NCBI RefSeq assembly: GCF_048569485.1 | Contig: NC_134355.1 | Span: 555,901,142 to 555,965,141, forward strand | From: Anomaloglossus baeobatrachus | Taxonomy: Eukaryota; Chordata; Amphibia; Anura; Aromobatidae | DNA length: 64,000 nt | Direction: 5' to 3' | In this document: piece by piece, positions 11,031-22,637 of the stretch | How positions within the stretch are numbered: position 1 is the stretch's first letter | Layout: every line of letters begins with the position of its first letter | The notes under the pieces: model-generated | What the model was told of the DNA's origin: nothing | The model's database searches: none | The model's input: the letters and a program-made list of their open reading frames with translations, nothing else | Program-made: the position numbers and the translations under genes

Positions 11031-13400
11031 AGTGGAAATGACTTCAGGAGGAATACCAGAAGCCGTCAAGATCCAGGACTCAAGAGCCACGCCGTCAATC
11101 TGAGAGCCGCAGAATTCTGGCGGAAATACGGACCTTGTGAGAGAAGGTCTGGACGGTCCGGAAGATGCCACGGCACCTCTACGGACAGATGGAGCAGGTC
11201 TGGGTACCAAGCTCGCCTGGGCCAGTCCGGAGCAATGAGGATGACCCGACGGCCCTCTATTCTGATCTTGCGCAGGACTCTGGGCAAGAGAGCTAGAGGG
11301 GGAAACACGTAGGACAGACAAAACTGGGACCAGTCTTGAACCAGAGCGTCCGCTGCGAAGGCCTGAGGATCATGGGAGCGAGCCACGTAAATCGGAACCT
11401 TGTTGTTGTGACGGGATGCCATTAGGTCCACGTCCGGAGTGCCCCACTTGCGGCAGATTGACTGAAACACTGCCGGATGCAAGGACCACTCGCCACTGTC
11501 CACGGTTTGACGGCTGAGATAATCTGCCTCCCAGTTTTCCGCGCCTGGGATGTGGACTGCGGATATGGTAGACTTGGAGTCCTCCGGTCATTGAAGGATA
11601 CGTTGTACCTCTAACATTGCCAGGCAGCTGCGTGTCCCGCCTTGGTGATTGGTGTAGGCAACCGCTGTCGCGTTGTCTGACTGGACTCGGATGTGCTTGC
11701 CCGCCAATAGGTGGTGAAAAGCTAGGAGAGCCAGGAGCACGGCTCTGGTTTCCAGCACATTGATCGAGAGGGCTGACTCGGATGGAGTCCAAGTGCCCTG
11801 TGCTCGGTGGTGGAGACATACCGCTCCCCAGCCGGATAGACTGGCATCCGTGGTGAGGACCACCCAGGACAGAGCCAGGAAGGAGCGTCCCTGAGACAGA
11901 GAGAGGGGCCGAAGCCACCACTGAAGAGAGCTCCTGGTCTGTGGCGACAGAGCCACTAACCTGTGCAAGGAGGAAGGCCGCTTGTCCCAACAGCGGAGAA
12001 TGTCCAGCTGCAGAGGACGCAGATGGAACTGGGCAAAGGGAACAGCCTCCATTGACGCCACCATCTGACCCAGCACCTGCATCAGGTGCCTGATGGAATA
12101 ACGGCGGGGCCTCAGCAGAGAGCGCACCGCCAGTTGGAGGGACTGCTATTTGATCAAGGGCAACTTCACAAGTGCCGGCAGAGTCTCGAACTGCATCCCT
12201 AGGTACGTGAGACTCTGGGTCGGAGTCAGAGTGGATTTGGGCAGATTGACCAGCCACCCGCATTGGGCTAGAGTGGCGAGAGTGAGCGAGACACTCCGCT
12301 GACAGTCTGCGCTGGATGAAGCCTTGACTAGAAGGTCGTCCAGGTAAGGAATCACTGCCAACCCCTGGAGGTGCAGAACCGCAATCACTGCTGCCATGAC
12401 CTTAGTGAATACCCGAGGAGCCGTGGCTAACCCGAAGGGGAGAGCCATGAATTGGAAATGTTCCTCTCCGATTGCAAACCGTAGCCAACGCTGGTGAAAA
12501 ACTGCAATTGGCACATGCAGATGGATGCCAGGAAATCCCCTTGGGTCATTGAGGCAATGACTGACCGCAGAGATTCCATGCGAAAATGCCGCACCTGAAC
12601 ATGCTTGTTGAGAAGCTTGAGATCCAGGATGGGCCGGAAGGAACCGTCCTTTTTGGGGACTAGGAAGAGATTTGAGTAGAAACCTCTGAACCGTTCCCGG
12701 GCGGGAACCGGTACAATTACTCCGTTGGCCTGCAAGGATGCCACGGCCTGAGAGAAGGCGGCGGCCTTGGAACAGGGGGGAGTTGACAGAAAAAATCTGT
12801 TTGGCGGGCTGGAAGAGAATTCTATCCTGTAGCCGTGGGAGATGACATCCCGCTTCTGTGGACGCGCCTTTGTGCGCCAGTTGGATTTTTGGTCCTTGGC
12901 TGAGTTAGTGGACGAGGCCGAGGGCTTAGAGGACGACCAGTTGGAGGAACGAAACCTCGACTGGTTCCTACCCTGGACCGGTTTCCTGGTTTTGGCTTGT
13001 GGCATGGAAGTACTCTTCCCGCCAGTAGCTTCCTTAATAATTTCATCCAGTTGTTCACCGAATAGCCTGGACCCAGCAAAAGGGAGCCCACCAAGGTACT
13101 TCTTTGAAGAAGCATCTGCCTTCCACTCTCGAAGCCACAAGATCCTGCGGAAAGCGAGGGAATTAGCCGAAGCCACCGCAGTGCGGTGAGAAGCCTCCAG
13201 CATGGCAGACATGGCATAGGATGAAAAAGCAGAAGCTTGGGAAGTTAAGGCAACCATTTCGGGCATAGATTCCCTGGCGAGGGAATGCATCTCCTCTAGA
13301 GAAGCAGAGATGGCTTTGAGAGCCCACACTGCTGCAAAAGATGGGGAGAACGAGGCCCCTGCCGCCTCATATACAGATTTGGCCAGAAGGTCAACCTGGC
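11030..13400 (-). pseudogene. Reverse transcriptase / RNase H region of DIRS copy 2 (fossil)
   Basis: Reverse transcriptase blocks are visible in order: FYSNLFLVPKKDGSFRPILD, then ALPFGLATAPRVFTKVMA, then VIPYLDDLLVKA carrying the YxDD metal-binding box. RNase H-like text follows with HIRVQSDNATAVAYTNHQGG. The order matches copy 3. It is broken by several lesions. Confidence 0.85.
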
Positions 13401-14300
13401 GGTCAGTGGAATCCTTAAGAGAGGTGCCATCAGCCACTGATACCACGGTCCGGGCTGAGAGTCTAGACACCGGGGGGGTCTACCTTTGGTGAATGAGCCC
13501 ACTCCTTGACCACCTCAGGTGGAAAGGGAAAACGGTCATCAGAACCACGCTTTGGGAAGCGTTTGTCAGGACATGCCCTAGGCTTGGTCACAGCGGCCTG
13601 AAAACTGGAGTGGTTAAAGAACACACTCTTTGTCCTCTTAGGCAAGGTAAACTGGTGCTTTTCTGCCAGAGAGGGTTGCTCCTCTGATACTGGCGGATTG
13701 AGGTTCAGTACAGAATTAATGGACGCAATCAAATCACTAACATCTGAGTCACTTTCGGACAGATCAATGGGGCACATGGAGGTAGCCTCCGAGCCCCCTG
13801 TAAAGGCATCCTCCTCGTCCCGCGAGTCAGCCCCAGATGAAGAATCCTCTGTGAGCTCCGCTGAGAGAGCCCTAGCAGCAGAGGCACCCTGTGAAGGGGG
13901 CTCATGCATGTTCAGCAAAGTCCGGGACAGCTGTCCCATGGAGTCGGCAAAAGACTGGGAGATTCTACCCAAGCCGGGGGTTCAGCCACAGGAGCCGGAG
14001 CAGCCGGAGAGACCACTGTGGGTGCGATTCCAGGCTGAGGCATTGTCAGGTTAGAGCAGGCATCACAATGTGGATATGTGCTCGGATCAGGCAGCACGAG
14101 CTTACATGCAGTGCATACTGAATATAGCTTTGGAGCCTTGCTCCTCATGTGAGACATGCTGCTGAAGTGGGGGCTCGCCAGAGTGACCCCCAGAGAGTAT
14201 ATACAGAGGCCCACAACCAGAGGTTGTGGCTTACCAGACCGCTGGAGCGGTGTTGTGTGCCCTCCAGATCCCGAAGCCCGGACCCCCAAGCACCTCAGCA
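13400..14300 (-). pseudogene. gag-like region of DIRS copy 2 (fossil)
   Basis: Minus-strand protein text includes SVCTACKLVLPDPSTYPHCD, with paired CxxC motifs suggesting a small zinc-binding knuckle, then an acidic Ser-rich stretch and the PPEVVKEWAHSPKVDPPGV block shared with copy 3. The gene is broken. Confidence 0.75.
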
Positions 14301-15029
14301 GGGATGCTGCAGCCAGTGATGACCGCAGAGAAAACGCTGATAAAATGGTGCCGGAGCGAGGAGAGGGGGCGGGACCAACCCTGAGAGCGGGATCTGGAGG
14401 GCCAAAGAGACTTACAGGGGAGGAGACATGTACTCAGTGAGGAGTGTCTCTCCCCTGTGTAGAACGGCCGCTGGGCGGAGCCGCACTGTCCCTCTGCATG
14501 AATGACATGCGTGGGCAGTGAAACCGAAAGTAGGCCTCCGGCGAAGCCGGGGCCTAAATTTGAGCGGTGCGGCCGGCGCGCAGGCACCATCGGCGCGGTT
14601 CTCAGGCGACAGCCAGAGAACCGGCCGGAAATGTCAGAAAACTCACTCAGCACACTCTCCCACCATAATAAAGTACAGGGACCCCCAGAATATAAACGTC
14701 TCAGGTACTTAGCTTGCTGAGACGCAGGGTTCCAAGTCCCTGGGGATGAGTGCTCCGTCCAGCAGGATCCTGAAGGGCTGCGGATGGAGACCGGTTTCCT
14801 GCAAAGCATGGAGAACCGTGCTGGCTCCCACTTCAAGCCAGAGCCCGAGGGATGGTGAAGGAGCGCGGCATGTAAGGCTCCAGCCTTGGTATCAATCTTA
14901 ACAGCACCGCCGACACAGTGGGGTGAGAAGGGACATGCCGGGGGTCCAGACTTAGACCCGCTTTTCTTCAAACTCTTTCCAAAAATGAAAAATCAGATGA
15001 GAATGCATGTGTGGATGTATGCCTCCTGA

Positions 15030-15182
15030 AGACAAAGCAATGAACTGGCTAGATCTGGTTCTCCAGGGGGTGTATAGGCTCAGAGGGAGGAGCTACACTT
15101 TTTAGTGTAGTACTTTTTGTGTCCTCCGGAGGCAGAAGCTATACACCCGATGTCTGGGTCTCCCATAGGAACGATAAAGAAA
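15030..15182. repeat. Right terminal inverted repeat of DIRS copy 2
   Basis: Reverse complement of the inner part of 9575-9755, ending TCTCCCATAGGAACGATAAA. The flanking AATAATAAT is MITE sequence. Confidence 0.85.
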
Positions 15183-15510
15183 ATAATAATATTAGTAATT
15201 ATCTCCAATTAGAAATGTAGTATAGTTAGCCTGATTAGTTATGTTGCTTACCTCATGGGCAGGGCATTGCAGCTTAGGTATCCATAGTAACGACCATGAT
15301 CAACTAACTGTCACTATACAAGTGGTCATTACTATGGATAACTAAGCTGTAATGCCCTGCACATGAGGTAAGCAACACAGCTAATCAGGAGAACTATACT
15401 ACATTTCTATTTGGAGTTATTTGCTAATATTACAGTGGGTATGGAAAGTGTTCAGACCCCTTTAAATTTTTCCCTCTGTTTCACTGCGGCCATTTGGTAA
15501 ATTCAAAAAA

Positions 15511-15690
15511 AAGGGAATTTTGTTTACTTACCGTAAATTCCTTTTCTTCTAGCTCCTATTGGGAGACCCAGACAATTTGGGTGTATAGCTTCTGCCTCTG
15601 GAGGCCACACAAAGTATTACACTTTAAAAAGTGTAACCCCTCCCCTCTGCCTATACACCCTCCCGTGGACCACGGGCTCCTCAGTTTTGG
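15511..15690. repeat. Left terminal inverted repeat of DIRS copy 3
   Basis: It pairs with 21390-21560 from GGGAGACCCAGACAATTTGG inward through CACTTTAAAAAGTGTAA to CCGTGGACCACGGGCTCCTC. The outer 40 bases with TTTACTTACCGTAAATTCC are specific to this end. Confidence 0.88.
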
Positions 15691-15844
15691 AGCAAAAGCA
15701 GGAAGGAGATAACTTATAAATTGGTCTAGGGTAAATTCAATCCGAAGGATGTTCGGAGAACTGAAGACCATGAACCATAAGAACAAATCAACATCAACAA
15801 CATGTGTACACAAAAGAACAACCAGCCCGAAGGGCACAGGGGTG

Positions 15845-15950
15845 GGTGCTGGGTCTCCCAATAGGAGCTAGAAGAAAAGGAATTTACGGTAAGTAAACAA
15901 AATTCCCTTTTTCTTTGCCGCTCCATTGGGAGACCCAGACAATTGGGACG
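15845..15950. repeat. Internal complementary region of DIRS copy 3
   Basis: TTTACGGTAAGTAAACAAAA (complement of the left end) is followed directly by CTTTGCCGCTCCATTGGGAG (complement of the right end, one mismatch). The feature lies about 340 bp from the element's 3' terminus. Confidence 0.88.
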
Positions 15951-16015
15951 TCCAAGAGCAGTCCCTGGGTGGGTAAAAGAATACCTCAATCAAAAGAGCC
16001 GAAAACGGCCCCCTC

Positions 16016-17010
16016 TTACAGGTGGGCAACCGCCGCCTGAAGGACTCGCCTACCTAGACTGGCGTCTGCCGAAGCATAGGTATGCACTTGATAGTGCTTC
16101 GTGAAAGTGTGCAGACTAGACCACGTAGCTGCCTGACACAGCTGCTGAGCCGTCGCCCGGTGCCGCAATGCCCAGGACGCACCTACGGCTCTGGTAGAAT
16201 GGGCTTTCAGCCCTGAAGGGAGCGGAAGCCCAGAAGAACGGTAGGCCTCGAGAATCGGTTCCTTGATCCACCGAGCCAAGGTTGACTTGGAGGCCTGAGA
16301 GCCCTTACGCTGGCCAGCGACAAGGACAAAGAGCGCATCTGAACGGCGCAGGGGCGCCGTGCGAGACATGTAGAACTGGAGTGCTCTCACTAGATCCAAA
16401 GAGTGCAAATCCTTTTCACACTGGTGAATTGGATTAGGGCAAAAGGAAGGCAAGGAGATATCCTGATTTAGGTGAAAAGGGGATACCACCTTAGGGAGAA
16501 ATTCCGGGACAGGACGCAGAACCACCTTATCCTGGTGAAAAACCAGGAAGGGGGCTTTGCATGACAGCGCTGCAAGCTCAGACACTCTCCGAAGTGATGT
16601 GACTGCCACCAGGAAGGCCACCTTCTGCAAAAGACGGGACAGAGAGACATCCCGCAGCGGCTCTAAAGGCGGCTTTTGAAGAGCCGTCAGGACCCTGTTA
16701 AGATCCCAAAGGTTCCAACGGACATTTGTAAGGTGGGACCATGTGGCAGACCCCCTGCAGGAACGTGCGGACCTGCGGAAGCCTGGCTAGACGCTTTTGA
16801 AAAAACACGGATAGCGCCGATACTTGGCCCTTGAGAGAGCCGAGGGACAAACCCTTGTCCATTCCAGATTGTAGGAATGAAAGGAATGTGGGTAAGGCAA
16901 ACGGCCATGGCGGAAAGCCGTTATCAGCGCACTAGGATAGGAAGATTTGCCAAGACCTGTAATAGATCTTGGCGGACGTTGGCTTCCTGGCTTGTCTCAT
17001 GGTGGCAATG
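16016..17010 (-). pseudogene. Tyrosine recombinase of DIRS copy 3 (fossil)
   Basis: An open stretch at 16016-16630 encodes the catalytic part. SLRRVSELAALSCKAPFLVF is the first conserved helix, LKAHSTRAVGASWALRH carries the H..R box, and HTFTKHYQVHTY holds the candidate nucleophile tyrosine. Upstream text includes PTSAKIYYRSWQIFLS. The enzyme class joins DNA through a 3'-phosphotyrosine. The region is broken. Confidence 0.88.
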
Positions 17011-19181
17011 ACATCCTGAGATAACCCTGAAGACACTAGGAGCCAGGACTCAATGGCCACACAGTCAGGTTGAGGGCCACAGAATTCAGATGGAAAAACG
17101 GGTCTTGTGACAGCAAGTCTGGGCGGTCTGGAAGTGCCCACAGTTGACCCACCGTGAGATGCCACAGATCCGGATACCACGACCGCCGCGGCCAGTCTGA
17201 AGCGACGAGAATGGCGCGACGGCAGTCGGACCTGATCTTGCGTAGTACCCTGGGCAGCATCACCAGAGGGGGAAACACATAAGGCAGTCGAAGCTGCGAC
17301 CAATCCTGGACTAAAGCGTCCGCTGCCAGAGCTCTGTGATCCTGAGACCGTGCCATGAAGGCCGGGACCTTGTTGTTGTGTCATGACGCCATGAGATCGA
17401 CGTCCGGCGTTCCCCAGCGGCGACAGATCTCTTGAAACACGTCTGGATGCAGAGACCATTCCCCCGCGTCCATGCCCTGATGACTGAGAAAATCTGCTTC
17501 CCAGTTTTCTACGCCCGGGATGTGAACTGCGGAGATGGTGGAGCCTGTGGCTTCCACCCACTGCAGAATCCGCCGGACTTCCTGGAAGGCTTGACGACTG
17601 CGAGTGCCGCCTTGGTGGTTGATGTAGGCGACGGCAGTGGCGTTGTCCGACTGGATTCGGATCTGTCTGCCCTCCAGCCACCGATGGAAAGCCAATAGGG
17701 CTAGATATACTGCCCTTATCTCCAGGATATTGATCTGAAGGGACGATCCTATCGGAGTCCAGGTTCCTTGAGCCCTGTGGTGGAGAAAAAACGCTCCCCA
17801 ACCTGACAGGCTCGCGTCCGTGGTGACCACGGCCCAGGTTGGGGGTAGGAAGGATTCTCCCCGAGACAGATGTGGGTAGGAGCCACCACTGAAGTGATGT
17901 TTTGGTTGCAAGTGAAAGAGAGATGTTCTTGTCGAGGGAAGCCGCACTCTTGTCCCATTTGCGAAGAATGTCCCATTGGAGTGGCCGTAGATGGAATTGC
18001 GCGAACGGCACTGCCTCCATAGCTGCAACCATCTTCCCCAGGAAGTGCATGAGGCGCCTTAAGGGGTGAGACTGACTCCGAAGAAGTGATTGCACCGCCG
18101 CCTGCAGAGAAAGCTGTTTGTCCCGCGGTAGCTTGACTAACGCTGGTTGGGTATGAAACTCCATCCCGAGGTAAGTCAGTGATTGGGTCGGTGTCAACTT
18201 GGATTTCGGGAAATTGATGATCCACCCGAACTGCTGGAGAGTCGCCAGAGCGACGGGAAGGCTTTGTTGACACGCCACCCGAGAAGGGGCCCTGACTAGG
18301 AGATCGTCTAAGTAGGGGATCACCGAGTGGCCCTGAGAGTGCAGGACCGCCACGACGGATGCCATGACTTTGGTGAAAACCCGTGGGGCTGTCGCCAGGC
18401 CGAAAGGCAATGCCACGAACTGGAGGTGTTCATCCCCGATGGCGAAACGCAGGAAACGTTGATGTTCGGGTGCGATCGGCACATGGAGATAAGCATCCTT
18501 GATGTCGATCGATGCTAGGAAGTCTCCTTGTGACATCGAGGCGATGACCGAGCGGAGAGATTCCATCCGAAACCGTCTGGTTCTCACATGTCTGTTGAGT
18601 AGCTTGAGGTCCAGAACGGGACGGAATGACCCGTCCTTTTTTGGCACCACGAACAAGTTGGAGTAAAATCCGCGACCACGTTCCTGAAGGGGAACGGGAA
18701 TCACAACTCCTTCGATCTTTAGAGTGTCCACTGCCTGAAAAAGTGCTTCGGCCTGTGCGGGGGGTGGAGAGGTTCTGAAGAAACGAGCCGTAGGTCGGGA
18801 GCTGAACTCTATCCTGTAACCATGAGACAGAATGTCTCTCACCCACCGGTCTTGAACATGTGGCCACCAGGCGTCGCCAAAGCGGGAGAGCCTGCCACCG
18901 ACCGAGGATGTGGCTAGGTGAGGCCGAGAGTCAGGAGGAGGCCGTCTTGGAGGCAGTGTCTCCTGCGGCCTTTTGGGGGCGTGACTTGGACCGCCACGCA
19001 TAGGAGTTCCTCTGGCCTTTCTCCGGCCGGTTGGACGAAGAGGATTGGGGCTTGGCGGAGGGACGAAAGGACCGAAACCTCGATTGGATTTTTCTCTGCT
19101 GAGGTCTCTTAGGTTTGGACTGGGGTAAGGAGGAGTCCTTTCCCGAGGATTCCTTAATAATCTCATCCAATCGTTCGCCAA
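16932..19181 (-). pseudogene. Reverse transcriptase / RNase H region of DIRS copy 3 (fossil)
   Basis: A 749-codon open stretch. It starts with a Pro/Arg-rich leader overlapping the end of gag. Reverse transcriptase follows: WVRDILSHGYRIEFSS, GFYSNLFVVPKKDGSFRPVL, then the FVALPFGLATAPRVFTKVMA block and SVIPYLDDLLVRAP with the YLDD box near 18301-18318. An RNase H-like part follows (QIRIQSDNATAVAYINHQGG in an adjoining stretch). It copies element RNA into DNA. It carries breaks, so no active protein is claimed. Confidence 0.9.
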
Positions 19182-20199
19182 ATAAACGTTCGCCAGAAAA
19201 AGGCAAACCAGTTAAGAACCTTTTGGAAGCAGAGTCTGCTTTCCATTCGCGCAGCCACATGGCCCTGCGGACTGCCACGGAGTTAGCAGATGCTACAGCC
19301 GTACGGCTAGTGGAGTCCAGGACGGCGTTCATGGCGTAGGATGAAAAAGCTGATGCCTGAGAGGTCAAGGAAGAAACATGCGGAGCAGAATTCCGTGTGA
19401 CAGCATTAATCTCAGTCAGACAAGCCGAGATTGCTTGGAGAGCCCACACAGCCGCAAAGGCCGGGGCGAAAGACGCACCCGTGGCCTCATAAATAGACTT
19501 CACCAAGAGCTCTGTCTGTCTGTCAGTGGCATTCTTCAGGGATGAGCCATCGGCAACAGACACAACGGACCTAGCAGCCAATCTAGAGACTGGAGGATCC
19601 ACCTTGGGAGAGTGTGCCCAGCCCTTAACGACTTCAGGTGGAAAGGGATAACGCGTGTCAGTGAGCCGTTTAGCAAAGCGCTTGTCCGGAACCGCTCTGG
19701 GCTTCTGGACAGCGTCCCTGAAGTTAGAGTGATCAAAAAACGTATTGCGCGTACGTTTGGGGAATCGAAATTGGTGTTTCTCCTGCTGAGAAGCCGACTC
19801 CTCTACAGGTGGAGGCGGGGGAGAGAGATCCAACACCTGGTTGATGGACGAAATAAGATCATTTACTAAGGCGTCCCCCTCAGGGGTATCAAGGTTGAGG
19901 GCGAAGTCAGGGTCAGAGCCCTGAGCTCCCACGTCCGCCTCGTCATCCTGAGAGTCCTCAAGCTGAGATCCAGAGCAGCGTGAGGAGGCCGGGGAAGAGT
20001 CCCAGCGAGGCCGCTTAGCCGGTCTGGGACTGCGATCCGGGCAGGAGTCCTCCGCCTGGGACCTAGGGGCTATCCTGGGAGCGCGCTGCAGCGTGGACCG
20101 AGAAGGCCCTGGAGGAGACAAACTAACAGGGGCCGGTGCCTGTGAAGAGCCCGGTCTGGACTGCAATGCCTCAAGGAGCTTAGATGACCATTTGTCCAT
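18931..20199 (-). pseudogene. gag-like region of DIRS copy 3 (fossil)
   Basis: A 422-codon open stretch, Ser/Pro/Arg-rich at the N terminus with an acidic patch near its middle (SQDDEADVGAQGSD) and a basic tail. It contains PPVSRLAARSVVSVADGSSL and SRTAVASANSVAVRRAMWLR, found also in copies 1 and 2. It is inferred to be the RNA-binding or particle protein of the element. Its 3' part overlaps the start of the polymerase region, as in known DIRS elements. Confidence 0.8.
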
Positions 20200-20548
20200 A
20201 GACTGTGCAATGGATTGAGAAAGTGACAGAGAGTTTCTCAGCGAAAGAGACCAATGACGGTGACTCTGTCCCTGCAGCCTGCTCAGGAGGAGCAGGGGGA
20301 TCTACATGAGCCGAGGGGCCCACAAGTGCCCGAGGCTCCGGCTGAGCAAGCGTGGCAGGAGTCGAGCATTGATCAGTGAGGGTAGGTGGATCCCGCAGGC
20401 AACATAGCCCCACAAGAGGTACAGGCTGCGAAAAAAACCTGTGCCTTAGGGGCTTTGCTCCTTGTGGACGACATGCTGTAAGCAATAAGTGTCCCTTAGG
20501 AGAGCGACCACTGAGGGTATATGGGAAAGGGTTATACAGCCGTTCCAA

Positions 20549-20552
<4 letters not shown>

Positions 20553-20586
<34 letters not shown>
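20553..20586. repeat. (TA)n microsatellite in the 5' region of DIRS copy 3
   Basis: An uninterrupted TA run of about 30 bases between the gag start region and the element's 5' end. It has no counterpart in copy 1 or 2, so it probably expanded after insertion. Confidence 0.9.
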
Positions 20587-20588
<2 letters not shown>

Positions 20589-21389
20589 CACGGCACCCTA
20601 GGGGAACCAGCACCGGGTGACCGGTGCGGCTTACCAACCGCTGGTGTCCTCCAGATTCCCTGTCGTGGGTCCCCCGGAGCTGTAGAGCTGTGCAGCTGCA
20701 GCATACACCGGCAGAATGCCAAACATGGCCGCCGGAGCTCTCAAGGGGGGAGTGGAGCCATGGGCGGCGCCGGCCAAAGGCGGGAATCTGGAGGCCCCAT
20801 AGTGGTCCATTAGAGGGGAGGGAAGACATGCAAAGATGCTCCAGCCCTCTGTCGGTAATCCCGCCCTTACCCCTGACAGGCAAGCCCGGGGGCGGGATTT
20901 TTCGCGACTAGGCCGCGATGAAGCCGGGGACTAAATTTAAGGCCATGCCCGACAAGCAGGCACGGTCGGCGCGGAATTCCGATGGAAAAACAACGGACGG
21001 CGCTACTGGGGAGAAAGGCGACCTCTCTCCCCGTACCGTCCCCACATGGGGACACAGAGTACCTTCAAGGTGCAGGGCCCGGGTCCCTGGGGATGAAACC
21101 GCTCCAGTCAGGCAGGTTCCACCAGGGGCTGCGGATGGAGCACGGTCTCAGCAGGTGAATGACCGGTGAGGCTCCCACTTCTCCCAGAGCCGCATAAGGG
21201 ATGGCGAAGGAGACGGCATGTGGCTCCAGCCTTTGTACCCGCAATGGGTACCTCAACCTTAACAACACCGTCGACATAGTGGGGAGAAAAGGGAGCATGC
21301 CGGGGACCCCATAGGGGACCTCTTTTCTTCCATCCATCATACTATGTATGAGAAATCTTTTTTTTTTTTTTTTTTTTTTATGAGTGGAT

Positions 21390-21560
21390 GTGTGCCTCCT
21401 TCCACACAAAGCATAAAACTGAGGAGCCCGTGGTCCATGGGAGGGTGTATAGGCAGAGGAGAGGGGTTACACTTTTTAAAGTGTAATACTTTGTGTGGCT
21501 TCCAGAGGCAGAAGCTATACACCCAAATTGTCTGGGTCTCCCAATGGAGCGACAAAGAAA
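21390..21560. repeat. Right terminal inverted repeat of DIRS copy 3
   Basis: Reverse complement of the inner part of 15511-15690, ending TCCCAATGGAGCGACAAAGA. Tc1 sequence (GTTCATTTTTTTCCTC) resumes immediately after. Confidence 0.88.
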
Positions 21561-21724
21561 GTTCATTTTTTTCCTCATTTATGTACACTCTGCACCTCCT
21601 CTTGACAAAAAAGAAACAAATGTAGACATTTTCCAAATTTTATAAAAAAGATAAAGTGAAATATAAAATGGCCATAAGTATTCAGACCCTTTTCTCAGTA
21701 TTGAGTAGAGGCACCTTTTGAGCT

Positions 21725-22637
21725 AGTACAGCCATGAGTCTTCTTGGGAATGATGCAACATGTTTTTCACACCTGGATTTGGGGATCATCTGCCATTCTT
21801 CCTTGCAGATCCTCTCCAGTCCCATCAGGTTGAATGGTGAACGTTGGTGGACGCCATTTTCAGGTCTCTCCAGAGATGCTCAATTGGGTTTAGGTCAGGG
21901 CTCTGGCTGGGCCGGTCAAGAATGGTCACAGAGGGTCATTGTCTTGTTGGAAGATGAACAAGTCTGAGATCCAGAGCACTCTGGAAGAGGTTTTCTTCCA
22001 GGATATCTCTGTACTTGGCCACATTCATCTTTCCTTCAATTGCAACCAGTCGTCCCATCCCTGCAGCTGAAAAACACCCCTATAGCATGTTGCTGCCACC
22101 ACCATGTTTCACTGTCATAAGGTACCTGGTTTCCTCCACACATATCGCTTAGAATTATCACCAAAAAGTTCTATCTTCGTCTCATCAGACCAGAGAATCT
22201 TATTTCTCACATAGTCTGGGAGTCCTTCATGTGTTTTTTTCTGCAAACTCTATGCAGGCTTTAATATGTTTTGCACTGAGGAGAGGCTTCCTTTGGGCCA
22301 CTCTGCCATAAAGGTCCGACTGGTGGAGGGCTGCAGTGATAGTTGACTTTGTGGAACTTTTTCCCATCTCCCTACTGCATCTCTGGAGCTTAGCCACAGT
22401 GATCTTGGAGTTCTTCTTTACTTCTCTCACCAAGGCTCTTCTCCCACGATTGCTCAGTTTGGCTGGACGGCCAGGTCTAGGAAGAGTTCTGGTGGTCCCA
22501 AACTTCTTACATTTAAGGATTATGGAGGCCACTGTGCTCTTAGGAACCTTGAGTACTGCAGAAATTATTTTGTAACCTTGGCCAGATCTGTGCTCCTTGG
22601 GCAGTTCCTTTGACCTGTTTCTCATTTGGTCTGACAT
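21725..22637 (-). pseudogene. Tc1-like transposase remnant
   Basis: Minus-strand Tc1 DD34E transposase. The likely start region is MRNRSKELPKEHRSGQGYK, with the first helix-turn-helix text KVPKSTVASIILKCKKFG, then the RPGRPAKLSNRGRRALVREV linker typical of Tc1. A frameshift in an A run near 22225 separates the DNA-binding part from the catalytic part. After it come LWSDETKIELFG (first Asp), FQQDNDP (second Asp) and SPDLNPIEHLWRDLK (Glu). The stretch between the second Asp and the Glu box is shorter than usual, so a small deletion is inferred. It is a dead copy. Confidence 0.85.

Larger units (their letters stand above)
9575..15182 (-). mobile_element. DIRS-like retrotransposon, copy 2 (fossil, distinct subfamily)
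   Basis: A roughly 5.6-kb minus-strand DIRS fossil inserted in the left arm of a palindromic MITE. Terminal inverted repeats are 9575-9755 and 15030-15182, and the internal complementary region is about 9890-9990. It keeps recognisable gag-like, reverse transcriptase, RNase H and tyrosine recombinase regions in order. Its terminal text (CTCCTCCCTCTGAGCC, GGAGGACACACAAAGTACTA) differs from copies 1 and 3, so it is a separate subfamily. It looks broken in several places but less decayed than copy 1. No target duplication was found. Confidence 0.93.
15511..21560 (-). mobile_element. DIRS-like retrotransposon, copy 3 (fossil, best preserved)
   Basis: A roughly 6.05-kb DIRS fossil on the minus strand, inserted in the terminal repeat of a Tc1 transposon. 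Terminal inverted repeats are 15511-15690 and 21390-21560, and the internal complementary region is about 15845-15950. Gag-like, reverse transcriptase/RNase H and tyrosine recombinase regions are in canonical order. Long open stretches remain (422 codons in gag, 749 in the polymerase region). This makes it the youngest-looking of the three, yet it carries a handful of breaks. As the innermost insertion of the nest it must be younger than the Tc1 and the MITE. Confidence 0.95.

Noticed and set aside
12842-13189. Open frames on the plus strand within the DIRS copies
   Set aside because: They are antisense shadows of the gag and polymerase regions and match no known domain.
20180-20548. Separate Pro-rich gene upstream of gag in DIRS copy 3
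   Set aside because: It overlaps the 5' part of the element where copy 2 has its zinc-knuckle text; better read as part of the gag region of the fossil.
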